Source: Prescottella agglutinans (GTDB lineage: Bacteria > Actinomycetota > Actinomycetes > Mycobacteriales > Mycobacteriaceae). Taken from it: a stretch of DNA of 64,000 nt. The notes beneath the pieces were generated by a model. That model had not been told where the DNA came from, ran no database searches, and saw only the letters and a list, made by a program, of their open reading frames with translations. The position numbers and the translations under genes are program-made. Positions 53,201-61,637 of the stretch are shown here, piece after piece (the first letter of the stretch is position 1; each line of letters starts with the position of its first letter). The stretch lies in the NCBI RefSeq assembly GCF_004011865.1, contig NZ_RKLP01000007.1, forward strand, positions 248,001 through 312,000, written 5' to 3'.

Positions 53201-53727
53201 CCGCACTCAGCCTCACGCTTGTCGGGATCGCGGCGCTGATCGGCGTCGTCGCCGGCCGATTGGGGGCGGCCTCCCGGCCCGCTGGTGTCGTCGCTCAGCT
53301 AGCACCGCTTGCCGCCGTCCTCGCCTTGGCCGGCGCGGCACTCGCGGCGACCGCCGCGCCGCCGGTCCACGGGTTCGCCCTCGCCGCCACGTACGTCCTG
53401 ACGGTGGCCGCGGCGGCGACCGGCGGCGCCCCGATGGTGCTGGCCGCCTTCCGGTTCGCGCGACGGCAACCCGACGCCGGGCCGGAACCGGACGACGGCC
53501 CGCTGCGCGGTGGCCGCGTGATCGGACTGCTCGAGCGCACGGCCGTCGCGGTCTCGATCCTCGCGGGCTGGCCGGAGGGCATCGCCATCGTCCTCGCCGT
53601 CAAGGGCCTCGCGCGCTATCCCGAACTGCGTGAGCCGCACGCGTCGGAGCAGTTCATCATCGGCACCTTCACCAGCGTGCTGTGGGCGATCGCGGTCGCC
53701 GGTGTCGGCCGGGCGCTGGTCACCTGA
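53197..53727 (+). CDS. Small multi-helix membrane protein coupled to the SatD-like regulator
   Basis: 176 residues from the TTG at 53197, whose TGA overlap ends the regulator gene and which has GGGAGGG upstream. Five hydrophobic segments are seen (about 3-20, 32-55, 60-85, 110-130, 150-172). A short charged loop (ARRQPDAGPEPDDGPLRGG) lies between the third and fourth. The GLLERTAVAVSILAGWPEGIAIVLAVKGLARYPEL region resembles SatD-partner membrane proteins. No transport motif is known to me. Confidence 0.7.
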   Translation: MTALSLTLVGIAALIGVVAGRLGAASRPAGVVAQLAPLAAVLALAGAALAATAAPPVHGFALAATYVLTVAAAATGGAPMVLAAFRFARRQPDAGPEPDDGPLRGGRVIGLLERTAVAVSILAGWPEGIAIVLAVKGLARYPELREPHASEQFIIGTFTSVLWAIAVAGVGRALVT

Positions 53728-53742
53728 TCGCCGCCCCGCCGG

Positions 53743-54120
53743 CTACCGGTACGGGGGCTGCGACTCGACGAGGTCCTTCGCGTCGCGCAGCCCCAGACCG
53801 GGATGCATCTCGCGCAGCGCCTTGATTGCCGAGATCCGCTCGAACGTCGACGCGATCGCAGTCCGCACATCCTCGATCGGAACGTCCTCCGGCGCAACCC
53901 GAACCGTCTCACGCTGCAATTCGTTCCGGTTCCGCCACGCCGACACCGTCGTCACGACAGAACCGGCCAGGGCGACCACGAAGATGGCGAGCCACATCCA
54001 GTCCCACACCGACGGCTGCGAGGTCATCCGGTCGACGGCGGACGGTCCGACCAGGACGACGAGCCATGCCAGGACCAGCGTCCTGCCCCAGACCCGTTCG
54101 TTCTCCAACCAGCGCAGCAC
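53743..54120 (-). CDS. Membrane protein with ribosomal L7/L12-like C-terminal segment
   Basis: 125 residues. Two hydrophobic helices (about 14-32 and 40-62) precede a cytosolic tail. Residues 92-120 (RISAIKALREMHPGLGLRDAKDLVES) closely resemble the helix-turn of the bL12 C-terminal domain, where KxVREITGLGLKEAKDLVE contacts translation factors. The protein might mimic bL12 at the membrane, or the segment may merely be a shared helical motif. The gene ends beside the SPFH gene, 3 bp downstream of it on the same strand. Confidence 0.7.
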   Translation of the reverse strand: MLRWLENERVWGRTLVLAWLVVLVGPSAVDRMTSQPSVWDWMWLAIFVVALAGSVVTTVSAWRNRNELQRETVRVAPEDVPIEDVRTAIASTFERISAIKALREMHPGLGLRDAKDLVESQPPYR

Positions 54121-54123
54121 GAG

Positions 54124-55293
54124 CTACACCTGGCCCGGTGGCAACTCCTCCTGCTGCTCACCGCCGCCGAGCAGATGCTCCTGGGTCAGCGGGCTCTCGA
54201 CGGGCGTGCGGGCGACCGCCTCGGCGGCGCGGACCGCCCGCTCGACCGCGGGATCGGTCTTGGTCTCGAACCAGCCGGCGATCTCGTCGGAGTCGTCCTC
54301 GGGCCGCGGCAGGTTCTCGTCCTCGGTGCGGCTCGGCTCGTACCGGAACACACCGTCCTCGCCCGGCGCGCCGAGCGTCTTCGCGAATCCCTTGAGCGCG
54401 TCACCGAAATCGCTGGGCACGAGCCACACCTTGTTCGCGTCGCCCTGCGCCATCTGCGGCAGCGTCTGGAGGTACTGGTACGCAAGGAGTTCCGGCGTGG
54501 GCTTGCCCGACTTGATGGCCGCGAACACCTTCTCGATCGCCTTGGCCTGACCCTGCGCCTGCAGGTACTTGGCGGCGCGCTCGCCCTGTGCGCGCAGGAT
54601 CCGCGACTGGCGCTCACCCTCGGCCGACAGGATCGCGGCCTGCTTCGCACCCTCCGCCGCGAGGATCTGGCTCTGCTTGGCACCCTCGGCGGTCTTGATG
54701 GACGACTCGCGAAGGCCCTCCGCTGTGAGGATTGTCGCCCGCTTCTCGCGGTCAGCTTTCATCTGCTTCTCCATCGACTCCTGGATCGACGGCGGCGGAT
54801 CGATGCTCTTGAGCTCGACGCGGGCGACGCGCAGGCCCCACCGGCCGGTGGCCTCGTCGAGGACGCCGCGCAGTTGACCGTTGATCGAGTCACGCGAGGT
54901 GAGCGTCTCCTCGAGGGTCATGCCACCGACGACGTTGCGCAGCGTGGTGATGGTGAGCTGCTCGACGGCGGCGATGTAGTTGCTGATCTCGTAGACCGCG
55001 GCCTGCGGGTTGGTCACCTGGAAATACACGACCGTGTCGATCGACAGCGTCAGGTTGTCCTGCGTGATGACCGGCTGCGGAGCGAACGACACGACCCGTT
55101 CGCGCAGATCGACCTTCGCGCGGATCCGGTCCACGAACGGGACCAGGAACGTCAACTGCCCGGACACGGTCTTGATGTAGCGGCCCAGGCGCTCGATCAC
55201 GGCGGCCTCGGCCTGCGGCACCAGCGCCACCGACTTCGCGACCACGACGACGACGAGTACGACCAGTACCGCCAGAACAATCAGTGCAGCCAT
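54124..55293 (-). CDS. SPFH/Band 7 (stomatin/QmcA-like) membrane protein
   Basis: 389 residues from ATG 55293. An N-terminal membrane helix (2-22) is followed by the SPFH domain (LVPQAEAAVIERLGRYIKT, ITQDNLTLSIDTVVYFQV) and a long Ala/Glu/Gln coiled coil with repeated AEGAKQ/AEGERQ units (about 180-270). The acidic C-terminus has PxxDE stretches. Such proteins form membrane rings with NfeD partners and organise microdomains. It begins 5 bp after the NfeD gene (Rv1488-like). Confidence 0.92.
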   Translation of the reverse strand: MAALIVLAVLVVLVVVVVAKSVALVPQAEAAVIERLGRYIKTVSGQLTFLVPFVDRIRAKVDLRERVVSFAPQPVITQDNLTLSIDTVVYFQVTNPQAAVYEISNYIAAVEQLTITTLRNVVGGMTLEETLTSRDSINGQLRGVLDEATGRWGLRVARVELKSIDPPPSIQESMEKQMKADREKRATILTAEGLRESSIKTAEGAKQSQILAAEGAKQAAILSAEGERQSRILRAQGERAAKYLQAQGQAKAIEKVFAAIKSGKPTPELLAYQYLQTLPQMAQGDANKVWLVPSDFGDALKGFAKTLGAPGEDGVFRYEPSRTEDENLPRPEDDSDEIAGWFETKTDPAVERAVRAAEAVARTPVESPLTQEHLLGGGEQQEELPPGQV

Positions 55294-55298
55294 CTCTC

Positions 55299-55730
55299 CT
55301 ACGGTCCCCTCCATACGACGGCGGTAGCGCCGTCGATCTCCATCACCGTGACTGTCGTCCCCGGTGGGTACACCTCGGTGACGTCGAGCGGACGCGCGGT
55401 CCACACGTCACCGTCGAGCTTGACCCGGCCGGTGTGCTCGCCGACCTCCTCGAGCACGAGCGCCTTCTTGCCGGGCAGGGCCTCCGTGTTCATCAGCTTG
55501 AGCGGCGGCTTCTCGAAGCGCCGCAACAGCGCCGGCCGCACGCCCAGGACGAGGGCGAGCGACACGACGCCGAACACGATCGCATCGACCCAGACCGGGA
55601 AGTCGGTCACCGCGCTGAAACCGGCCGTCACCACCGCGCCGCCGGCCAGCATCAGCAGGAAGAACTCCCCCACCAATGCCTCCGCGGCCGCCAGCAACAA
55701 CCCCGCCACCAGCCAAATCAGAGCTGCCAC
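55299..55730 (-). CDS. NfeD-like membrane protein
   Basis: 143 residues. Three hydrophobic helices (about 4-22, 26-46, 52-66) are followed by an OB-fold-type domain (ALPGKKALVLEEVGEHTGRVKLDGDVWTARP in outline). This is the short NfeD type that partners SPFH proteins; the SPFH gene follows directly. Homologue of Rv1487. Confidence 0.9.
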   Translation of the reverse strand: MAALIWLVAGLLLAAAEALVGEFFLLMLAGGAVVTAGFSAVTDFPVWVDAIVFGVVSLALVLGVRPALLRRFEKPPLKLMNTEALPGKKALVLEEVGEHTGRVKLDGDVWTARPLDVTEVYPPGTTVTVMEIDGATAVVWRGP

Positions 55731-55782
55731 AGCACCATCTAACCAGAAGTTCCGCCGAGCGAGACGGGCGCGAATCCGCCCG

Positions 55783-56604
55783 TCAGTCCACGGTCACGAA
55801 GTCGACGAGCCGCTCCACGGCCCCGATCAACGGCGCCTCGAGGTCCCGGAAGCTGTCGACCGCGCCGTAGACCCGACGCCAGCCGTCCTGCGGCGTGCCC
55901 CAGCCGAGGGCATCGCACACGCCGGTCTTCCAGTCCCGCCCGTGCGGGATCCGCGGCCACGCCTCGATGCCGACCGACTTCGGCCGCACCGCCTCCCACA
56001 CGTCGATGTACGGATGCCCGGTGACCATCACGTACGGGCCGAGGCCCTGCGTCAGGCGTTCCTCCTTCGATCCGGTGACGAGGTGGTCGACCAGGACACC
56101 GACCTTCCGACCGGGGCCCGGCTGGAACTCGGCCAGGCGGTCGGCGAGGTTGTCGAGGCCCTCGAGGTGCTCGACGACGACGCCCTCCACCCGCAGGTCG
56201 TGGCCCCACACCCGCTCGACGAGCGCGGCGTCGTGGACGCCCTCGACCCAGATCCGGCTGGGCAGCGCCGTGCGGGCGCGCAGGCCCTCGACCTTCGTCG
56301 ACCCCGACGCCGACCGCTGCGGCGCCTTCTGCGCCTGCGGGGCGGGGCGGACGAGGGTGACGGGTCGGCCGTCGATGAGGAACGCGGCCTCCCGCATCGC
56401 GAACAACCGGGTGCGGCGGGCGCCGTCCTCGAGGCGCACGAAGTCGCCGTCGTAGGTGCGCTCGATCCCGACCACGGCCCCGCAGAATCCTGTCGCCGCG
56501 TCCTCGACCACCAGGTCCCGCTCGGCGGCGACCTGCGGCGTCGTGGGCTTACGGGTACGGGGGTGACCGGCGAAGATGTCGCCGTACTTGTTGCTCGCGT
56601 TCAC
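55783..56604 (-). CDS. DUF3097-family protein
   Basis: 273 residues from the GTG at 56604 (VNASNKYGDIFAGHPRTRK), the expected length of this actinobacterial family. Conserved segments include GAVVGIERTYDGDFVRLEDGARRTRLF, WVEGVHDAALVERVWGHDLRVEGVVVE and the VGVLVDHLVTGSKEERL stretch, which resembles a TOPRIM-type acidic core (E...DxD-like), as in RNase M5/primase folds. Nuclease or DNA-binding activity is not proven. It is divergent from the Rv1486c-like gene. Confidence 0.85.
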   Translation of the reverse strand: MNASNKYGDIFAGHPRTRKPTTPQVAAERDLVVEDAATGFCGAVVGIERTYDGDFVRLEDGARRTRLFAMREAAFLIDGRPVTLVRPAPQAQKAPQRSASGSTKVEGLRARTALPSRIWVEGVHDAALVERVWGHDLRVEGVVVEHLEGLDNLADRLAEFQPGPGRKVGVLVDHLVTGSKEERLTQGLGPYVMVTGHPYIDVWEAVRPKSVGIEAWPRIPHGRDWKTGVCDALGWGTPQDGWRRVYGAVDSFRDLEAPLIGAVERLVDFVTVD

Positions 56605-56671
56605 GGCATCCGACGCTATGTCAGGCGGCGGCAGGCGCGGATCCCGCCACGCCGTCCTATGCTCGTTTACC

Positions 56672-57484
56672 GTGAGTTCTCCCAGCGCGACGCTGACCGT
56701 GTGGGCCGGTTCCTGGCTCGCCGGCGACAGTGCACCCGACGACGTGATCGACGCCCTGCACCAGTGGGCGCCGATGCACATCGTCGGCGCGTCCGACGCC
56801 GGGACGGCGCTGTCCGCCGGCCTCGAATGGCCGGGGGTGCAGGACGGCGCGGGACCGATCCTGCTCCGCCTGGTGCGCCAGGCCGCGGACTCAGACGCGG
56901 CCGAGGTCCGCCTGGTGCTGCCGGCACCCGGCGACGTCCGCGGGCTACCCGCCGGCACCGGCTTCGCCCGCGCCGCGCTCGACGCCGGCGAGGGCGTCAT
57001 CGTCGGCGCGACCGGACAGCCGGGTATCGGCCTCGTCCCCGTAGTCGAGGGGCCCGACGTGCTGCGCTGGAGCGTCTTTCCGATCGCGACGGTGCCGGCG
57101 CCCGGCGAGCACACCGGGCTCGGCGCGGCCGAGTACGCGATGCGCGAGGCGATCCGGGACGCCGCCGACGCCCTCCTGCAACTGTCGTCGGTGAGCACCG
57201 GGCGGCCCGGCACGGATCCCCGCCGGCGCATCGCCGAGGCGCTCGACGACCGGGCACACCACCGATACCCCGACGCGATCCCGACCCGGGCACTGCGCAT
57301 CCTCGACTCGGCCGACCAGGTGGCCACCATTCTCGCTGTGGCCGAGGACGATTCACCGACCGAAGCGCCGTCGGCATCGAGCGCCGCCGCCCGCGAGGAC
57401 CTGCTGCGCCCGCTGTGGACCGCGGTGCGAACGGCCCGGGTGGCCGCCGTGTCGGCCTGCGCGCGCTCCGCGCACCGCGCCTGA
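56672..57484 (+). CDS. Rv1486c-like conserved actinobacterial protein
   Basis: 271 residues from GTG 56672, which probably starts the message itself (a -10-like TATGCT at 56659-56664). The sequence is rich in Ala and Asp, with a strand pattern (SATLTVWAGSWLAGDSAPDDV, WSVFPIATVP) and a helix-rich second half. No catalytic motif stands out. In M. tuberculosis the homologue sits next to the ferrochelatase gene; here the IS607-type element and an HTH gene lie between them. Confidence 0.72.
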   Translation: MSSPSATLTVWAGSWLAGDSAPDDVIDALHQWAPMHIVGASDAGTALSAGLEWPGVQDGAGPILLRLVRQAADSDAAEVRLVLPAPGDVRGLPAGTGFARAALDAGEGVIVGATGQPGIGLVPVVEGPDVLRWSVFPIATVPAPGEHTGLGAAEYAMREAIRDAADALLQLSSVSTGRPGTDPRRRIAEALDDRAHHRYPDAIPTRALRILDSADQVATILAVAEDDSPTEAPSASSAAAREDLLRPLWTAVRTARVAAVSACARSAHRA

Positions 57485-57490
57485 CGCGAC

Positions 57491-58009
57491 TCAGCTGTCG
57501 CGGTGGTTCATCACGATGTGCCGGTCGATCCGCACGTGCTCGTCCAACGTCGGATACCGCAAGCCTGTGTCGCGGCCGTAATCGTGGTGTCGTAGCCAGG
57601 CGTACACGTCGCCCCACAGCCAGATGCCCCCTGAGACGGTGTTGAACGGGACGGGGAACGGCGTCCCGCGTTGACGCACCCCGCGCACCCACTGCCCCAC
57701 CGCCTGCCGGGTCACCCCGGCACGATCGGCAATGTCCTGGCGCGTCACCAGATCCGGGTGGGTGCGCAGTGGCCGGACGCCCTCGGTCACCAACTGGTCG
57801 ACCAGGCTCATGCCCGCCGTCGCGCACCGCATTCCCTCGGTCGTCACCGTCAGCAACTGCAGTCCGCCGTGGTCGTCGACGCGGCCGTCGAACCCCGCCT
57901 CGACCGCAGCCTCCCGCGAGACCGTCATCAGCGGAACGATGAACGTGAACTCGAAGCGGTGGTAGATCTCGTGCACCCGCTCAACATAGCGTCTACGTGG
58001 ATCTCGCAC
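57491..58009 (-). CDS. HTH DNA-binding protein
   Basis: 172 residues from GTG 58009; a GTG at 57976 with a -10-like TATGTT placed for a leaderless start is an alternative, giving 161 residues. A helix-turn-helix is clear at about 88-110 (VTRQDIADRAGVTRQAVGQWV), followed by an aromatic wing with IWLWGDVYAWLR as in AlpA/excisionase-type proteins. The N-terminal 80 residues contain a VHEIYHRFEFTF stretch. The start overlaps the last codons of tnpB by 17 bp; the gene may be what the element landed beside. Confidence 0.7.
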   Translation of the reverse strand: MRDPRRRYVERVHEIYHRFEFTFIVPLMTVSREAAVEAGFDGRVDDHGGLQLLTVTTEGMRCATAGMSLVDQLVTEGVRPLRTHPDLVTRQDIADRAGVTRQAVGQWVRGVRQRGTPFPVPFNTVSGGIWLWGDVYAWLRHHDYGRDTGLRYPTLDEHVRIDRHIVMNHRDS

Positions 58010-59804
58010 TCTCTACCACTGGTGTGGCGGGCGGTGGAGTTCCGTGTGTGTCACGGCTACCCGTGTCGCAACGTGGCGCTGCGGGTTTGACCGTGTCCCA
58101 CACCGACGCTTGGGGTGCAGGAACAGGGTTGTTGGGTTTCACCCCCGCCCGGTGCGTGTTGAGGTGAAGGCTACGGCGGACGCGGCGGTGTCGCGGCCGG
58201 GCCGGTGTGGGCTGGTTCTTGTCCCGGCTCTTGCGGACCGGGGCGTGTTCGGCCACCCGGATCGCAGGCAGATGGCCGGGGCGCCGGACGATCCTGCCTC
58301 GGCCGAGGAGGACACGTTTGGCGAGGTTCACCCCGGCGACGTGATCACGGTTGCCGTGCAGGCCGCAGGGCCCGCACCGGGCGGTGTGGTAGCCGCCGGG
58401 TCGGGTGAGTTCCTCGTTGCAGCCCGGACACAGGGCGGACGAGCCGCGGGCGGGCACCGTGACCACCTCGATCCCCGCACCGGCGGCGGTGTGCGCGAGC
58501 GCGGCGACGGCCTTGCGGCGAGCCGATTGGGCTGCCCGATTGTTGTTGCCCCGCCCACGATTCTTCGGTTCGAGGGTGGCGAGATCCTCGACGGCGATCA
58601 CGCGCGCGCCGACGGTGGTGGCGTGGTCGGTGACCTGGCGGGCAAAGTGAAACGCCAACTCCCGGTTGATCTTCGCCCGTTTGACGCCAACCGCGGTCCG
58701 ATTGCCGTCGAGGACCGCAATCTTCGCTTCCAACCGGGCCCGCACCTCCGGCGGCGCGGTGGCGGCGAGCCTTGCCAGGCATGCGGCCTTGCGGTGCAGC
58801 AACTGGCCTTCGGCCTGCAGCCGCGCGAGCTTCACGCCCAGGCCGCGGTCGTCGTAGGTCCATCCTCGATAGGTCGACGACAACCCGCCAGGGCCGTCGG
58901 CCGCGATCGCGGTGGCACCGAGGGTGGACGGGGACCAGTCGACCCCGACCGCGACCAACCCGGCAGCAGCGTCGGCGGCGGGCACGGATTCGGTCGCCGC
59001 GCACCGCAGCAGCAGGCCCCGGTGATCGAGCGTGAGAGTCGGCAGGTGCCAGTCGGTAACCGCCCGCACGCACAGATGAGCGGGGACAGCGGCGGTCAGG
59101 CGGACCCACCGCCACCCGGACCGCCCCTGCGGCGCCGGAGACGTCGGGAGTTTGACCGTCAACACCAGCTCGCCGCCCGTCACGGCGAGCTGCGCGAACT
59201 GCTTGTCCGTCGCGGACAGGCGAGCCATCGCCGCCACCTGCGGCGGACCCTGGACATCGGTGATCCTCAGCCGTCCTACCCCCTCGCCGACGGCGCCGTC
59301 GCGTGCGCGGGTGGCGAGCTGGCGGCGAACACCGCGCGCGAAGCCCGACGGCACGTGATCGCTCACATTGTCTGGTGGGGCGATGCGGCCGGTGACCGGA
59401 TCGAAGCGGGCGGACAGTGACACGATCGCGGCGTCCCGGAACGCCAGGGTTCGCAACGTCGACACGACCTGGGCGGTCACCATCCGGGTCACCCGCGACG
59501 GCGCATACACCCCGTCCGGATACCGTGGGGTCCAGCCGAGACGCGCCGCGGCGACATGCCCCTGCGCGGGCAGCCTCCGGTCCTGTCGGTCCAGCCCCGC
59601 GGCGAGCACATCGAACGTGACCGGATGCCACAACCGTTCAAGCAGCTCCGCACCGGCCGCGGCCACCAGGTCCAGCAGCCACCCAACCCGGACATCGACA
59701 TCGTCGAGGCCCACCGGCTCACCGGTCACGCCATCCACCGCAGCATGCGGGCGGGTGCTGAACGAAAACTGTCGGGACACAGCCAGATCCGCAGAAATGT
59801 TCAA
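57993..59804 (-). CDS. tnpB: TnpB, RNA-guided RuvC-type nuclease (IS607-type)
   Basis: 603 residues, longer than the usual 400 or so. The RuvC triad is complete: Asp289 in VAVGVDWS, Glu406 in VIAVEDLA and Asp487 in GNRDHVAGVN. The zinc ribbon has Cys459/Cys462 (CPGC) and Cys477/Cys480 (CGPC). Residues 1-280 form the RNA/DNA-binding wedge and REC-type part. The last 100 (from about 500) are Arg/Pro-rich, with no conserved pattern, and probably only overlap the guide-RNA region. TnpB cuts DNA at sites matching a guide copied from the element's edge. The recombinase gene upstream is ruined, so this is an orphan. Confidence 0.9.
   Translation of the reverse strand: MNISADLAVSRQFSFSTRPHAAVDGVTGEPVGLDDVDVRVGWLLDLVAAAGAELLERLWHPVTFDVLAAGLDRQDRRLPAQGHVAAARLGWTPRYPDGVYAPSRVTRMVTAQVVSTLRTLAFRDAAIVSLSARFDPVTGRIAPPDNVSDHVPSGFARGVRRQLATRARDGAVGEGVGRLRITDVQGPPQVAAMARLSATDKQFAQLAVTGGELVLTVKLPTSPAPQGRSGWRWVRLTAAVPAHLCVRAVTDWHLPTLTLDHRGLLLRCAATESVPAADAAAGLVAVGVDWSPSTLGATAIAADGPGGLSSTYRGWTYDDRGLGVKLARLQAEGQLLHRKAACLARLAATAPPEVRARLEAKIAVLDGNRTAVGVKRAKINRELAFHFARQVTDHATTVGARVIAVEDLATLEPKNRGRGNNNRAAQSARRKAVAALAHTAAGAGIEVVTVPARGSSALCPGCNEELTRPGGYHTARCGPCGLHGNRDHVAGVNLAKRVLLGRGRIVRRPGHLPAIRVAEHAPVRKSRDKNQPTPARPRHRRVRRSLHLNTHRAGVKPNNPVPAPQASVWDTVKPAAPRCDTGSRDTHGTPPPATPVVESARST
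58005..58110 (-). ncRNA. Candidate omega RNA (reRNA) scaffold at the 3' end of tnpB
   Basis: Within the 3' end of tnpB, short arms nest neatly: GGTGTGG (58021-58027) pairs with CCACACC (58098-58104); inside it CCGTG/CACGG (58042-58046 with 58052-58056) and ACCCG/CGGGT (58059-58063 with 58082-58086) form two further stems, the latter enclosing CGC/GCG (58067-58069 with 58076-58078). A closed multiloop just at the element edge is what TnpB guide RNAs look like. If the scaffold ends near 58020, the guide would be the minus-strand bases just below it, at the start of the HTH gene. This is a sequence-level proposal only. Confidence 0.35.
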
Positions 59805-60470
59805 TCGGCACCCCTACCCCAACCGGGCCGCAGCGTTATCGAGGAGCCTGCGCTGGTTCTTCGATCGCAGTTGGCAAAAGCGGCCGGAGACCGCCGCCAG
59901 CAACGCCATGAAGTCATCCACCCTCCTCCACCAGCGATGTGTCACCCGAGGTCCCGCAAGACCTCGACAGTAACGCCGACCTGTGACAAGTGGCGCGCGA
60001 TCCACGCCACGCCGAGCCGCGCCAATCGATCCCTCCGCACGACCCGCACCACCGTGAATCGGCCATCAGCCGCGTCGTCGAGCATCCGGTCCGGCCCCGC
60101 ACGCTGCTCCCGCAATCTGGAGCCGCGGTCCTTGTGCACGCGGTATACGGCGCCACTTGCGCTCTCCCGCAGCATCTTCTCCCGAATGGCTAGCGAGGAC
60201 TCTGACCCGTGGACCCCGACGCACCGCAATACAGTGCCTCCACGCGCTCCCGCCTGGCCGACGACGTCAGACTCGCCGCAGGCCTGCCCAGGTAGGCATC
60301 CAGATCCGCGCGATCGAACAACCGATGCCCCGACCCGGCGCGCCGCGACGGTATCAGCCCCCGGTGGCAGCCTTTCGTACCCCCGCGACCGACATCCCCA
60401 GACACTCCGCGGCCTCACCGATTCGCATCCCAGAGTTAGTAGTAGATATTTGGAGGGAGTCTCGGATAAT
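58010..60470 (-). mobile_element. Decayed IS607-type element (tnpA pseudogene + intact tnpB)
   Basis: The element holds a broken serine-recombinase gene (59814-60428) directly upstream of an intact tnpB (57993-59804), the order of IS607-family elements. It separates the Rv1486c-like gene and hemH, which adjoin in M. tuberculosis. The outer limits are approximate: the right end near 58010-58020 next to the HTH gene, the left end somewhere before hemH. IS607 elements make no target duplication and lack terminal inverted repeats, so the ends cannot be read directly. Confidence 0.8.
59814..60428 (-). pseudogene. Frameshifted IS607-type serine recombinase (TnpA)
   Basis: Reading from ATG 60428 and changing frame, a whole IS607 TnpA can be followed: a MerR-like HTH (MRIGEAAECLGMSVAGVRKAATG), a frameshift at about 60360, LIPSRRAGSGHRLFDRADLDAYL, the catalytic-Ser region ALYCGASGSTGQ (usual RVS is GAS), a second shift, then the resolvase core (ESSLAIREKMLRE, VVRRDRLARLGV) and, after a further shift near 59950, the C-terminal ALLAAVSGRFCQLRSK. 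At least three frameshifts and an altered active site leave it dead. It ends 9 bp before the tnpB start. Confidence 0.85.
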
Positions 60471-60527
60471 CTGCTGACAGTGGAAACCCCGCCGCACTGT
60501 TTCCCTCCGGAAGCACACGCGGGCCGG

Positions 60528-61595
60528 TCAGCGTGCGCCCGGCCGCCGGACCGGGGCGCAGCAGTCGACGGCACACAGGCGTCCGTCGACGGCGGCACCG
60601 AGCAACGGTTCGCGACCGAGGCGCGCCGGCGCCGCGCCGGAGCGGCGTTCCTCGACCAGTTCCCGCACCATGCGGGCGAATCGCGGATCGGTCCCCGGCG
60701 TCGCGACACGGGTGAACTCGATTCCCAGTTCCGCGGCCTTGTCGCGGGCCTCCGTGTCGAGGTCCCACACCACCTCGAGGTGGTCGGACACGAACCCGAC
60801 CGGGCAGACGATCACCGCCGGCGCGCCGGACGCGGCGACCGCCTCGAGGTGGTCGCAGATGTCCGGATCGAGCCACGGGACCTGCGGCGGGCCCGACCGG
60901 GACTGCCACACCAGGTCGAACTCGTCGACGCCGGCCGCCGCCGCGCACAGACGCGCCGCCTCCGCGACCTGGCGGCTGTAGAGGTGCCCGCCCTCGGCGG
61001 GCGGTCCGGCATTCGCATCCGCCGCGAGCGGCACCGAGTGCGCCGTGAACACCAGCCGCGCCCGGTCCCGGACGTCCTCCGAAAGCTCTTGCCCGGCATC
61101 ACGAATCGCATCGGCGAAGGCGGCGACCATCAGCGGGTGGTCGTAGTACTGCCGCAGCTTCGACAGGGTCGGCGCGTCGTCGACCGCGGCGCGGGCCCGG
61201 ACGATGTCCTCGTGGTACTGCCGGCACCCCGAGTACCCGCCCCACGCCGACGTCGGGAACACGAGCGCGTTGCGCACCCCGTCGTCCCGCATGCGGCCGA
61301 CGGTCTCCTCGACCATCGGGTGCCAGTTGCGGTTGCCGAAGTACACCGGCAGATCGATTCCGGCACCGCGCAACTCGTTCTCGACCCGCGCGATGATGTC
61401 GCGGTTGAGCGCGTTGATCGGGGACACACCGCCGAAGTGCATGTAGTGCTCGACGACGGCGTCGAGGCGCTCCGGCGGCACGCCTCGACCCCGTGTGACG
61501 TTCTCGAGGAACGGCCGCACATCCTCCGGCTTCTCGGGCCCCCCGAAGGAGAGCACGAGTAGTGCGTCGAATTCCGTGTCCTGCTGACCGCTCAT
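60528..61595 (-). CDS. hemH: Ferrochelatase (coproporphyrin-type)
   Basis: 355 residues. It inserts Fe2+ into (copro)porphyrin, the late step of actinobacterial heme synthesis. The catalytic His is in VFTAHSVPL, with conserved acidic residues in the WLDPDI region. Candidate [2Fe-2S] ligands match those of the M. tuberculosis enzyme: the Cys in SGCRQY and the C-terminal LCAVDCC. It is third in fabG1-inhA-hemH, 42 bp after inhA. The IS607-type element lies just downstream. Confidence 0.94.
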   Translation of the reverse strand: MSGQQDTEFDALLVLSFGGPEKPEDVRPFLENVTRGRGVPPERLDAVVEHYMHFGGVSPINALNRDIIARVENELRGAGIDLPVYFGNRNWHPMVEETVGRMRDDGVRNALVFPTSAWGGYSGCRQYHEDIVRARAAVDDAPTLSKLRQYYDHPLMVAAFADAIRDAGQELSEDVRDRARLVFTAHSVPLAADANAGPPAEGGHLYSRQVAEAARLCAAAAGVDEFDLVWQSRSGPPQVPWLDPDICDHLEAVAASGAPAVIVCPVGFVSDHLEVVWDLDTEARDKAAELGIEFTRVATPGTDPRFARMVRELVEERRSGAAPARLGREPLLGAAVDGRLCAVDCCAPVRRPGAR

Positions 61596-61637
61596 GCCCT
61601 CATTCTCGCCCGTCCCCGACCGACCGTTGCGGACGGG

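Noticed and set aside
53803-57645. A 1280-codon open frame on the + strand across the SPFH, NfeD and DUF3097 genes
   Set aside because: It is a high-GC shadow opposite three well-recognised minus-strand genes; its translation is Arg/Asp/His-rich with no domain.
57400-60530. CRISPR array next to the long TnpB
   Set aside because: No regularly spaced direct repeats of 20-40 bp were seen on either side; the RuvC protein is better explained as an IS607 TnpB.
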